From Dactylonectria macrodidyma (lineage: Eukaryota; Ascomycota; Sordariomycetes; Hypocreales; Nectriaceae), in contig JAGMUV010000046.1 of NCBI GenBank assembly GCA_020744425.1, positions 62,001 through 126,000 on the forward strand: 64,000 bases of DNA, in the 5' to 3' direction. The position numbers and the translations under genes were made by a program. This document shows, piece by piece, positions 23,256 through 33,706 of the stretch; the stretch's first letter is position 1, and every line of letters begins with the position of its first letter. The notes under the pieces are model-generated. The model did not search any database, was not told the DNA's origin, and saw only the letters and a program-made list of their open reading frames with translations.

Positions 23256-24038
23256 GCTGTCAGGACCTACACCGGAAAGAACAACAGTGTTAAAGGACTT
23301 ACCCAAATGGTCTGCGATGCTGGTCGTTATAGAAGCTCTATACAAAACGGAAACAGATTAGCGCAAAGGCTCTCTAGGGTATATTCCCCCAGGCGAATAA
23401 AAACCTACCTACCTAACATGCCAGGGCAATCGTCCCCGGTCGAGTCGCGTTGACGATGGACTAAGTCGGCCTGGCTGGCTGGCCCAAAGCTCACGGCGCT
23501 TTGGGGGACGTAGGGGTTAACGTGCCCTAGGCCGTCCACTATTTTAACTGCTGTGGGGAGCCGCATATTCGGGGATATCACTCCCGTCTGGCGCCCAGTT
23601 AGTTCAACTCTAGGTGGGCAAGGTCTAAGGTCTTGGGCCTTAGGCGGGCGCAGAATCTTCCTTGGTTTGCCCGGGGTTCTCGACGAGTATGCGCCGATAC
23701 GATCTATGGCGGGTAGAACGCCCGCATCCTACGGCAACCTTCACGTTGGACACATTTGCCCACTTACGTGTGGCGCGTATGAGCAATCTGTGTGCGAGAA
23801 CAGGAACCTTCCACGACTCATGCCACTAAGCCACGTAGGGTCAAACGAAGTTTAATTTCTAGACTATAGCTTACTGACATTAATTCCTATCAAAAGTGGC
23901 GGCCCCAACTCAGAAACTTATTTGTCCAACAAAGAACCACAGGTCAGACGATAAGCCTCCGGTGCAGTCCATCTTCACCTAAACCATCCTAACTATCCTT
24001 TCAAACAGCTCCTTATGGGAACACCTTGTACATTCAGC
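23256..24038. other. Intergenic region, no gene seen
   Basis: No recognisable coding sequence. The 100-codon plus-strand frame at 23553-23855 has no family features. Confidence 0.4.
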
Positions 24039-24440
24039 TTAGAGGCTCGTGGCATAAATGTTGAAGTTGGAGCCGGTCTTCTTGACAGTAATGACGGTAT
24101 TAGTGCGGGCTTGGAGAGTCTTTGAGGCCAAAGTAACGCCGGCGTTGGAGATGCGGAAGTTGGTATTTCCGCCGGTAGCCCAGAGGTGGAACTGGTAGTT
24201 GCCGTTGCCGAGGTTGGTGACCTCCCACGAAACGACAAGATTGGCATACTTCAGGGAGGTGGCAGGCCAGGCGCTGGTTTGGTCAACGGGGTTGAAGTAG
24301 CGGCGGGTGAGCTCGTCTGCAGCGGCGACGGGGGCGGCGTCCTCGCGGATGGCCAGTTCGGAGCTCTGCTCTGCGGGAGAGAGAGCGGCGGGGAGAGCGG
24401 CCGCAACGGCAAGAAGGCTGGCGAGGGCGAAGAAACGCAT
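24039..24440 (-). CDS. Small secreted protein (effector-like), unknown function
   Basis: An intronless gene of 133 aa. Residues 1-17 are a clear signal peptide (MRFFALASLLAVAAALP). A short pro-like region with acidic residues ends in a dibasic site (LTRRY, near 45-47) that could be cut by a Kex2-type protease. The mature part of about 87 residues is rich in beta-prone Asn/Thr/Ser (LVVSWEVTNLGNGNYQFHLWATGG) and has no cysteine. It looks like a small beta-sandwich secreted protein. I do not recognise a family. A TATAAAG on the minus strand at 24550-24556 lies about 110 bp upstream, supporting expression. Confidence 0.7.
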   Translation of the reverse strand: MRFFALASLLAVAAALPAALSPAEQSSELAIREDAAPVAAADELTRRYFNPVDQTSAWPATSLKYANLVVSWEVTNLGNGNYQFHLWATGGNTNFRISNAGVTLASKTLQARTNTVITVKKTGSNFNIYATSL

Positions 24441-24867
24441 TTTGGTGAAGAGAGTGGTGGTAGTTTATATATCGAAAGAAGATAGTGTCTGAGTGATGTT
24501 GGAGTGGAATGAGATAAAGCGGATGATATGATGAGACTTATAATGCGAGCTTTATAAGCTTGTGATGCAGTAAGGCAGGTTGGTTAAACCTTATAGCCGG
24601 TGAGGTAGTAGACAACTTCTCGAATACGAAGATACCATGGTACCCCAGTTATAACACCTGGCCTTATTTTTACACAACCTTGTCCCGCAAAGTTACATTG
24701 CCTCAGTTGCTGATATCACCTCGTTTCGGAGAATCCGGACTACTCGGTGTACAGTGGGATGCTGAGTGTCTCCCCAGTCAAAAATGGAGCGGAAGTGCCG
24801 AAACAGGCAGTAGGGCCATGCCCATGCACACTACTGTCCGGACGTGCTTAGGAAGCATCGGCATAGG
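24441..24867. other. Intergenic region, no gene seen
   Basis: Upstream side of the small secreted protein gene. It includes the TATAAAG at 24550-24556 and no coding signal. Confidence 0.4.
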
Positions 24868-24925
24868 ATTAGGTGGGATGCCAGACGGGATACCGAGTGG
24901 GATACCAGGTGGGACATGGTGGGAT
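24868..24925 (-). repeat. Minisatellite related to the one at 19373, inverted
   Basis: Units of the form gggatgccagac / gggataccgagt are the reverse complement of the 19373-19492 array. Similarity extends to flanking DNA: the taactcagatttggc motif at about 24970 (minus strand) resembles taacacagattggc at about 19350. Confidence 0.5.
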
Positions 24926-25179
24926 ATCGACAGGATGACGGGTTGACGAAATACCATTAGAACAGTAGGATGCCAAATCTGAGTTATCCGAGAACAGATA
25001 TCAGTAAGCCCTTCATGGGCTGTGCAGGCTATTCTCAAGTGAGTCGAAGTGGAAGGTTTGTCTGCAACACAAAAGAATCGATCAAGCCGCAAATATGACG
25101 GCCAGTCACAGAAGAGGGCACCTATACCGCTGCAGCACAAGACAAAAGTGCGACGATCGTGTGTTTCTCAAGGGGTAAA
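24926..25179. other. Intergenic region, no gene seen
   Basis: Short stretch between a minisatellite and a cyclin fragment. Nothing recognisable. Confidence 0.4.
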
Positions 25180-25512
25180 CCGGTCGTGCTGGTTTATGTG
25201 GCAGAGGATTAGGGCGTTATACTGACTAAAGAGTTGTCACGTTTTAATAATGTGCTGAATAAGGTATTTCGTGTAACTATTATACTAGCAGCTAAGTTTC
25301 TCGATGATACGCTTATGAATAAGCATTGGGCTCTTATTAGTTCTGTTAGGGTGAGGGGGCAAGATATTAGCTTCAGTCTCGGAGAGATAAACTTTATAGA
25401 GATCCAGTTGCTTAATCTATTGGGTTGGGAACTACGTATTACCCCGGAAGATCTATATACAGTATCTGAACCATTTCTAGCTGATATTCGAAATTCTATT
25501 CAGAGACACTAG
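25180..25512 (+). pseudogene. Fragment of a PCL-type (Pho80-like) cyclin box
   Basis: The frame reads LNKVFRVTIILAAKFLDDT, then NKHWA, then SLGEINFIEIQLLNLLGWEL, then EDLYTVSEPFLA. This is the ordered second half of the cyclin box of fungal PCL1/Pho80-like G1 cyclins (from memory, IILAAKYLND..NKHWA..SL.E.N.ME.QLL.LLDW.L). It has no proper N-terminal half and stops shortly after the box. Codon bias to A/T suggests RIP or decay. A broken gene copy is the best reading. Confidence 0.55.
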
Positions 25513-25749
25513 GGTTAGGACTTCTTGCATTGATTAATATATTTATAGAATCTTTTCTTTACACAGTATTGTGAAGTATTCAAGGGAGCCTCAAGATAGT
25601 TACAGGATACTTCCAAAACACAGCAAGGGTAACACAAGACGGAGCAATGCGGCGTAGTCGCTCGGGGGTCCTTAATTACCCAAGGGTGGGGGTTTAATAG
25701 CTGGCCTCTCGATTTTTACTAGTTGCCACGTAGCTCAGAGGGGGAATTT
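25513..25749. other. Intergenic region
   Basis: Nothing recognisable before the tRNA-like sequence. Confidence 0.35.
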
Positions 25750-25828
25750 GCCTCTAGCAGGTCGAACCTGCGTCCCCGTGCGGATCGCGCACGGGGCCGC
25801 TAACGCTGAACCACTGTACTATAGAGGT
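25750..25828 (-). ncRNA. tRNA-like sequence (probably a tRNA pseudogene or SINE head)
   Basis: On the minus strand, CCTCTA at the 5' end pairs with TAGAGG at the 3' end. An A-box-like TAGTACAGTGGTTCAGCG and a B-box-like GGTTCGACCTG are correctly ordered, with a strong 8-bp hairpin (CCCCGTGC/GCACGGGG) in the anticodon-arm position. Against a working tRNA: the T-loop is two bases short, and the anticodon loop GCGATCC lacks the invariant U33. I call it tRNA-like only. Confidence 0.35.
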
Positions 25829-25899
25829 GTCCAGCCGATTTCAACCCGTATATCCGAGGAAGGTGCTTAAGTAAAGCACTAGTACTTGCGAAAATCTCG

Positions 25900-27990
25900 G
25901 GTTTTGACCTTATTCTCAAACATCTCGTTTAGCTATAAGTAAGTGCGGTTCTTTATCTCCAGTAGCTTAAAGAAGGAGATCAGCCAGGTAATAGCGGATA
26001 GAGCAGTAAAAACGAAGCCAGTTTTGCCACCCAGGTCACCCTCATCCGGGTTAAACATATAGGGGATGCAAAAGGTAAAAAGCTACGATATGAAGCTATT
26101 AAAGGTAAAGCCGATTGCATTTGCCTTTATATAAAGCCAGATAGGTATAGTTTTAGAAATAATAATAGGGATAACTAGGCCAGCGCTAATATTAAAGAAT
26201 ACTGTTACTAAATTGATTATAACGCCTGTATACTATATAGCGGCCTGAGTAGAGAAGAAGCCAGCAATGCCTACAGAGAGCCAGACTACGGCTGTCACGA
26301 CCCATGTCATGACCAGGCGGTCAGGATCGGCAATATATACACGTAACAACAGGCTCTTAGGGAACCAGAAGATGAGTTAGCTTAGGTCTGACGAATCAGG
26401 ATAGGAGCGATAGGAACGATAGGAACGAAGGAGCGAGGGACGTTGCTCTTAGCGCTCCCCTCCGCTCCTATCGCGCTAGCAATAGACTAAGAGTATATAG
26501 TCGACTGAGAAGTGCACATCGAGTATAGGCAGCTCCTGAGCTATTAATAACACTTGGTTACATTGAGTACCTCAGACTCTACTATTACCAGACGTGACTG
26601 ACATTGTTCAAGTACGACACGCCTGATTCATTGTTATATAAACCCTTAGATCAGGTCCTCAGCCTACCCTAGACTCACGAGCCCAGGGCAGTGTACCGAT
26701 CGTCACAACGGCCAGAAACGCCATACAGCCCATAATGCAGTGTCTATAGCTAAAATAGTGTACCAGAACCCAGGAAATCATAATTATAGCCAGGGATAGG
26801 CTAGAGGCAATCTCTAGAACTGTAATCGATTTTTTTAAAGAAGAGTCTAGCGATAATTACAAAGTAAGTACTATTAGTAATAAAGGCAAGGCCGTGGAAT
26901 TACTATATAATGCTAGTAAAGATAATGATGCGTAAGCGGCGCTAGTTCTAGACAGTGAAGCATTCTGCCCAGGTGATGTTAATAGTAGCGGCCTGCTCCT
27001 CCCTTTCGTACTTAAGAGTTAACTGTATAGCGACTATAGCAGCCTCGATATAGGCAGGCTTATATAGCTTACCGAATGACTTCCTGGTGCTGTCGTCATC
27101 GTTTTTACAGAGGAGCCATGCTAGAGACTTGGGCATAACTAGCGCTAAGAGGAACGCAGTACTGGCCAAGGCCTACTGGCTCGCGAAGCAGATGTAGTAA
27201 GACCTCCTCTAGAAGCCGTCGGGGATCTGGCTACTAGTAATAAAAGTAGTGAATAGCTGGCCTAAGACGAGCTAGAACTGGAATAGTGATAGAGCAAAGC
27301 CTCGCAGCTTAAGCGGGGATATCTCTGAGTTGTAGGTTATAGTTATAGTAGCCTTTATGCTTAGGCCGATGCTGATAATAACCTTACTAGCTAGAAAAGT
27401 ACTGTGGTGATAGCCTATGATATTGCTTAAGTCGTATGCGTATATTACGGCGATGCTGGCCGCAGTAATGATAGTGCTAACTATTATAGTAAGCTTGTAG
27501 CCGAAGCGATTCATAAACCAGCCGGCGATTAGGGAGCCTAGCAGGAAGCCGATCTGCATTGAAGCATTCTATAGAGATGGCTATATAGATGGCAGAATCG
27601 GAACTCCGTTGTGAAGCTCACCGAATCTCTCTCTATGTGGTAGGGTTAGTATACGTCGGGGTGGATTTAAAGGCTAATAGAATACGGAGAAAGGGAGCAT
27701 TGGCGTGACCTATAAGAAGGCTAGGAAAGCAGTAATAACGCCGACGATGATGATATCAAAACCAAAGGCCATGGGGCCGGTTGCTATCAGGATGCTGAAG
27801 ATGACGGCCTTGTAGTTCTCTTTCAGCGACTGCTTGAATGAGACGGTAGTAGAATCGTGAGGGTTGGTGGCTAAGGACCCAGCCCCTTTCTCCTTCTCCA
27901 CCATCTCGACGCTGGGCTTGTTCTCCTGCTTCATAGTGGCAGTTATTGGTGTTGATTGGTCCTTGCTGGAGAAGAGATGATAAAGCAAAG
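25900..27990 (-). pseudogene. MFS sugar (alpha-glucoside-type) transporter pseudogene, RIP-degraded
   Basis: The minus strand carries, in order, the N-terminal tail (MKQENKPSVEMVEKEKGAGS) and first membrane segment (GPMAFGFDIIIVGVI) at about 27930-27710. QIGFLLGSLIAGWFMNRFGYKL follows at about 27559, ISPLKLRGFAL at 27310, a loop-and-helix part at 27169-26948, and the C-terminal half (MAFLAVVWLSVGIAGFFSTQ) resuming at about 26720 and 26290-25920. Several stops are TAG or TAA where glutamine is expected (for example after GFFSTQAAI), and TA dinucleotides are in excess, as RIP leaves. A solo LTR is nested at 26293-26707. Originally about 550 aa and 12 membrane helices. Confidence 0.75.
26293..26707. 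mobile_element. Solo LTR, family B, nested in the transporter pseudogene
   Basis: A 415-bp insert that begins TGTCACGACC and ends GATCGTCACA, flanked by the direct repeat ACGGC (26288-26292 and 26708-26712). The transporter frame reads straight across once the insert and one repeat are removed (GTTTCTGGCCGTAGTCTGG). It contains short GGAACGATA-type repeats near 26400-26430. Orientation is uncertain because both ends are palindrome-like. Confidence 0.8.
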
Positions 27991-29750
27991 AAGCGGATGA
28001 AGAACTACAATGAGTCTATGTACAAGTTGCCAGGTATCACGCCTGACAAGTTGCAAACATTGGATGCGCAAGACAGTTGGTCGTGCCAAATTGGTAATAG
28101 CATGCGGGGTTTAACTCTGCGCTACCGAAGATTCAACCCCTGAGCCCGGGGTCCGGGGAATGGGGGGTGGCAAGGGGCGCAGGGGTCTGATGATAAATGT
28201 CGGGGCTCGTCCCCGAGATTTTCCTTCTGCTTTTCGCCTACCACCCACGCGCATTGCTTAATAAATTTCGCTCCACCTTGCACCGAGCTGGTACCGTGTG
28301 TCCATTCCGCGTTCCAGCGGTAGTTGGCAATGGCAAATAGCAACGTGTCACATCTAGCCTGGAAGCGCACCAAACGCCATAATCTCGGGTCCTCCTTCGA
28401 CGACGGTCAGCCCAGGTGCCGAGCTTCAGCAGCCGACGGCAGAGAGCAGTGCCTCCCAGGCACCTGGTGTCAGTTCCCGTCCAGGCCTTGAAGCGAGGCC
28501 TGCAGGCTGCGGAAAACCAGTTGCGTTGGGTCTCCCACCTGCACCTGGCGCGAGCGCCGCCGCCACGAAAGTGATGCTAACTGCCGTCACTCCTTTCTCT
28601 GCCTTCCGTAGTCCACCTATATGTTCCTCTCGAGACGCTATTCATGCGTTTCAGTCAGAAGATTCACCCTCCTGAATCTAAACTCCGCTCTTATCATGCT
28701 CGCTGACGGTACTAGCCAATTCCTTCTCGCCACTACTTCTCAGGCGGCTACAACCTCATAATTTAAGGCTTCATATCTTATGCTAACTCCATCCTTCCTA
28801 CTCCCAGTTGCCGAGATACCCAGATAGTTGCTTCTATTACCTTCTTCAGGGCGGGTTGTCTTAATGAATGCCAGAACTGGGTTAACACGACCTGCCTTGT
28901 AGTCCTTGCGTCTAATTTGCGTCATCCTTAGCATTGACGCATATGGAGTAGGAGGGGCGGGGGCGTGAGGGACCAAGCGGGAGCTTACCTATCCTTAAAT
29001 TCATAGCGCTGACACTCGTTGCCATGCAATTCCGATATAGCATGCCCATAGCTTAATCGCGGGAACTCTTCCTCGAGACTCTTGTTTAACGTTGATAGAT
29101 GATCTGCCCTTGCTTTGACAGAGAGGGGTCTGGCCTCAGACACGATTGGAGAGATATGTCGACACCTTGATGCCTGAAGAGATGTTGAGTCAGGCTCTGG
29201 ACTTGGGCTGATCCTTTGCTTGAGTTGAATTGTAACCAGGGTTATTCAAAGTGGTAGAAAGGTAATGCCAGAACACGGTATAATCCACTGCTGAGTGAAG
29301 GGGTCTTTACTGCTGGAACTGCTGGAACTGCTGGAACTTCTGGACGTATCGAGGTGACAGCAGTGCGCCAGCACCTGGTCGTATATTCTACATCAAGGAC
29401 AAGCTGATCTCTGACCCATCTATCCACTGGACGGCCCTACCCCTTGATAGCTGTAGCCCAGTAGCCCTACTGCTGGATTCCTGCCCTTACGACGTGGGCA
29501 CCCTGACAGATAACATGACTTTCAATTTCCCGGTGTTGTTTCCCTTAACCAGGAAGTAGAGATGCTACGGATCTGGTACATCTAACCAACGACAATTAGA
29601 CAAGTAGTCTTCTTAGGAAGTTGCATTCCGATCACACGAGACTGTCATTTATGAAGCAAAATTACCGATACTGCTAAAGATGCTGCTCTTTCCGAATGCA
29701 TCTTTTGGGCTCAGCACGTTAAACGCAACATCGGGACAAGAGTACTACCA
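27991..29750. other. Gene-poor region of about 1.8 kb
   Basis: No recognisable gene. A CTGCTGGAA triplicate lies at about 29308-29340. The short frames found here overlap on both strands and show no domain. Confidence 0.5.
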
Positions 29751-31077
29751 CTATTTGGAGCCGTTGACCATGGCAACAGCCTTGACATGCTCTGCGACAG
29801 AACACGTAAAGTCTTCTGTTCCCAAGAAGATCGTGTATCCGTCATTTGCCGATCGTCCAAAACTGATTGTCGTACCAAACTGCCAGTATGCGTCTCCAGC
29901 CATACCCGGGGTCTTTAGCGAGAGGTCTTGCCAAGGCTTCACAGAGGGGCAGTGATTATTGTCGTACGGGACGCCATCTGGATAGGCTTCGTCAGCCGCT
30001 TCCACAAATCTCATCGGGCCATGATGGTGCTGATGTTGATCATGGCCGCAAAAGAACATTCGACTGCGGGGTACTCACATTCTTCGAAGAAGCAGGGCTT
30101 ATTGGCCATCGCACAGCGCTCGGCGTGCGCCTTGATCCATGTTGTCGCAAAACCAAAAGGAACCGACCCTGGTTTGCGATTAACGCCTGGATGCCTTCTG
30201 TCGCAATTCATTTTGGCCACTTACAAGTGGAAGGGTACATGTGGAAGACAGCAAAGTCGAGCGTGGGGATCTGCAGGTTCCTCCAAAAGTCGAGACCGTA
30301 GACGAGCCAATAAGGGTGCCAGATGTCGCCATTCAAGCCGAAACCCTCATCGCCGAGAGCGACCATGTGATGCGGATCTAGGGACTTGATGTAAGCCGAG
30401 ATGTCTCTAGCCCAGTTATAGATGACATCGGTGCTACAAAACGTGCAGCGGGGCTCGTTGGCCACCTCCCATGCGAAGATGGTGGGCGAGTCGCGGTAGC
30501 GGATCACAACGGCCTCGATGTACTTCCTGTACTGCTGCTGAGCACCGCTGCTCTCGTAAAAGGTGATGCCGCCGAAGACGCGCGTGTAGGCTTTCATGCC
30601 ACCATAATCGTCCCAGTTATTGACGAAAGGGATAATTAGTTTCACGCCGCGCGCCTCGGCCGCCTTGACAACATAGTCAAGCCTCTGGAGGCCGTTGGGT
30701 CCGGTGTTGATGATGCTTCCGGAGGCTGAGAGGTACTGGTACCACACGGTATTCTCATCAGGAATCGTGTTGACGTCGTTGAAGCCCCAGACCCGGAGGA
30801 CTTTGAGGCCTGATGCGGTAAAGTCGTCCAGAGTCTTGTCGACGTCGCTGTTGTTGGTCAGGAACCCGATCCAATAGGAATTGCTTCCCACAAGGTAGTC
30901 CTCCTTTCCGTCGACAACGAACTTGACGCCATTCGTCGTCGCGAAACCCAGCGACCTGCCATCCACCGCCGTTGACTGCGGGCTAGAGGTTGTGCCGGAC
31001 TCAGCGACAACCGGCAGGGCCGTAACATGTGCGGCGCTGAGGGTGCCGAAGTGGATCAACGATCGAAGAAAATGCAT
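29751..31077 (-). CDS. Secreted GH5-type mannanase/cellulase-like glycosidase
   Basis: Three exons (complement of 30225-31077, 30079-30168 and 29751-29977) give about 389 aa; the last acceptor was chosen because it restores the family motif EEYGVP. A signal peptide is likely at the N-terminus (MHFLRSLIHFGTLSA); an upstream ATG at 31125 would add 16 residues and weaken it. GH5_7 marks: YLVGSNSYWIGF, LRVWGFND, the acid/base Glu in AWEVANEPRC, FHMYPSTW, and the nucleophile Glu in CFFEEYG (spliced). The C-terminal AGDAYWQFGTTIS..DGYTIF..T resembles endo-beta-1,4-mannanases. It should cut plant mannan outside the cell. Unlike its neighbours it has no RIP signs. Confidence 0.82.
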
Positions 31078-31125
31078 GACGCCTGGTAGATCAGCAGTCC
31101 CATACAGACAAGAGATCAAGGCCAT

Positions 31126-31623
31126 CGCTTGGGCTTGCTGTATCCTTTAAAAGGGTACACACGGCTCTTCTCCAAGCTCCGGCGATAGTGAACATGACCA
31201 TCGAATGCGACTCTTCTACCCCGCATCTTCTTGCTTTGGCCGGCTAATGCTACTATCAATACTTATCCAGTGCTGACTCCGTGTCGGGTTCCATTGTGAT
31301 TCCAGAAGACATCACAAACGCAGGGGGTCGAGAGTCACAGGATCGTGACCCTGGAGCCTCGGCTAGCCACCAACCAATCCAGATGATGTGCCGCCGCCCG
31401 GGCGGAGATACGTGGGTCAAATGAGCAAAGAGTGGTCCCAAGCGCGGGTGTGTTATGCAGCTGGTGTAGACGTGTTGGATGTTGGAAGTCGGGATCAGTG
31501 TGCCTCGTGCACGAACAATGACTCAATAGTGTCCTCAAGTGGACAACCCACCACCGCGTTTGTATGAACAGGCTGGTCAGTGTCCCACGACCTGATCAGC
31601 CAAGCGGTGCAAAACAAATGAAA
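31126..31623. other. Upstream region of the GH5 gene
   Basis: No coding sequence recognised. The region ends at the solo LTR target duplication. Confidence 0.4.
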
Positions 31624-31628
31624 CCCTA

Positions 31629-31842
31629 TGTTGCATCGGATAGGAAGGGTGCATTGTGATGTGAATAGAAGCTCTTGATTTCTAGCTATTTGAAGGGCCT
31701 AAATCAGCCCTTATATACATGAAGGAAAAGAGGTCTCGTGACCTAAGTCAGGGATCCGAGCCTTCAGGGGCTCGAGCCTGTGGCCTGTCATGAGGGCACA
31801 AAAAAGCAAACATGATCCTAGAGTCTGATGATAGTTGTGACA
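31629..31842 (-). mobile_element. Solo LTR, family A, inverted copy
   Basis: A 214-bp reverse-complement copy of the LTR at 22264-22489, flanked by CCCTA on both sides (31624-31628 and 31843-31847). It lacks the 12-bp internal duplication of the other copy and differs by scattered single bases. Its own target duplication shows it inserted independently. Confidence 0.85.
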
Positions 31843-31847
31843 CCCTA

Positions 31848-32315
31848 CTGCAGCTGTCAGTATTACGGCTCAAGAGATTCACAGGGCTTACAGAAGACTC
31901 CTCGAGTCGCGGCTAGACACATCACGTAGAACAGATTATTAACCGTAACTGCGTTGACTTTTCCCGCGCTTCCTTGCGCTGTCCTGCCGATGATGCTGCC
32001 GTCTGCTCGCTCTGATCAGTGGTCTTGGTGAAGGTAAAACATCCTCTCACCCCACTAAGCTGCTGACTAACCCTTCTAAAAGACAAAAACAAAATGCGCT
32101 GTCCCCGCTATAATAGGATCAGGAGGAATCACGGAAGTGTCGCGGCGACCGCTTTGTTGTATGATTTGATATTATCTACCTAATTGAAAGTGTGTATAGA
32201 GGCCAGTTAGTGTCAGACAGTACAGGTATTCGGTCCATTAGTATTAAATCTGTTAATTCTCTTTTCTGTTGTTGTATCTCCGAAGTCTCCATGCCCCTGA
32301 GGTATCTCGCAGATC
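31848..32315. other. Intergenic region, no gene seen
   Basis: Between a solo LTR and the Tc1/mariner element. No recognisable gene. Confidence 0.4.
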
Positions 32316-32317
32316 TA

Positions 32318-33704
32318 CAGTGGGTGTGCAAAAGTTCTGACAACTTCCGGATCCACCCATCTTGGCCGGATGACTACGTAACCTTTGACCAAACATTATG
32401 CACTCAAATAATATTATGATAAATTAAAAGCTAGATGAATTTGAAGCCCAGAAGATAGAGTTTATGATGATATGTCTCAATATTTAGTATACCACCCATC
32501 TGCATCATAACACGCCTTCATTCGCCTTGGCATCGAATCCAATAGGTTCTCGAACACCTCATCTTCAAGCTCGTGCCAAAGCTCCTTTGCACACTCAATA
32601 AGGCGTTCTTTTGCGGCTCGAGTCTTCGGAAGGGCTGATAGCTCCGGGTATCTCTTACAGATCCGTTCCTTTAGTATTGCCCATAGATTCTCGATCGGAT
32701 TGAGATCTGGTGAGTGCGGGGGCCATTCTATGAGAACGAGGCCCTCGCGAGTTGCGTATTTACGCAGCCAGTCTTGGACCAAATGACTCTTAAATGTAGG
32801 TCCGTTATCATGTTGAAATACGCTTCCTTCTGATATAATTTCTGGGAGGTGTTCTTGAAGGCACCCTAAGATAATGCGGCTCGTAACGCCGCTACGGTCT
32901 GAGTCTGGGTCTCCTTCTAAGCAGACCAAATCTGTAGCTCTGTCGATAGTGAATGCACTGAAAAACATCTGCGAATGCCTCGATGGCTTCCTCTGAGGCT
33001 GTACGTTCTTTTTTTTAAGTCTCTCGCCCTAGATGCGGTCAGAATGGTGTTTCAAAGTTGAAGCGCCGCGACTTACATATCTCGTGAACGCCCACTTCCA
33101 TTTCTCGCCGTCACCACGAGCGATTGAACACTCGTCTGAGAAAATCCAATTATGCCAAAATGAAGCATCTTCATCCTTATATCGTGCTGCAAAATCTTTT
33201 CGCTTCTGAGCCGCAGAATCGCTGAGAAATGGGCGCCGGCTCGCGAGGTGGTGTTGGATGCCGTTCTTCTTCAAGTACCGCGATAAAGTGCTCCTGTGGC
33301 AGCGCAGACCGGCTTCATCGCATAATTCTTGGACTGTGATAAAAGGGTCTCTTTCGATGATTCGAAAGATATGATTTTTATCCCTCTGACTGATGGTTGC
33401 TGGACGCCCAGAGCGCGAATTACTTTTTGCACTCTTTTGCTGGTCGTAGCGGCGGACGAGGCCAAAGATCGCGTGTTTTGTCACGCCCTCTTTCGCCACG
33501 ATGTCATCAAGGGAAACGCCAGATCTGTACATGGTTACAATCTTCGTCCTCTTGTGAGGACTATGATGCTTTTGCCTATACGCAGTCGGCATCGTATGGT
33601 AGAGTAATTGCGTGTTGAAGATGCTGTATTGTGGTGGCCGCGTCACAGCTTGAGATGCAAGAGCGGGGAAATCGGGAAATTGTCGGAACTTTTGCACACC
33701 ACTG
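32318..33704 (-). mobile_element. Tc1/mariner transposon, apparently full-length
   Basis: A 1387-bp element bounded by TA dinucleotides (32316-32317 and 33705-33706), the expected target duplication. Its ends are inverted repeats beginning CAGTGG(G)TGTGCAAAAGTTC, with one base more in the left copy. It contains one transposase gene on the minus strand. It is the only mobile element in the window whose ends, target duplication and coding sequence all look intact. Confidence 0.9.
32477..33592 (-). CDS. Tc1/mariner (DDE_3) transposase, one intron
   Basis: Two exons (complement of 33077-33592 and 32477-33028) joined across a 48-bp intron (GTAAGT...CTGAC...TAG) give 355 aa without internal stops. 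An N-terminal helix-turn-helix pair (near residues 15-110) is followed by the DDE catalytic core: Asp153 in FSDEC, Asp246 in FQHDNGP and Glu285 in PDLNPIENLW. The gap between the second Asp and the Glu is 38 residues by my count, longer than the 34 typical of Tc1. The enzyme cuts at the terminal repeats and inserts at TA. Without splicing, the first exon would end in a stop soon after the intron start. The complete gene means the copy could be active. Confidence 0.85.
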
Positions 33705-33706
33705 TA

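Noticed and set aside
29928..30389. 153-codon plus-strand frame opposite the GH5 gene
   Set aside because: Antisense shadow; the spliced minus-strand model restores the GH5 catalytic motifs.
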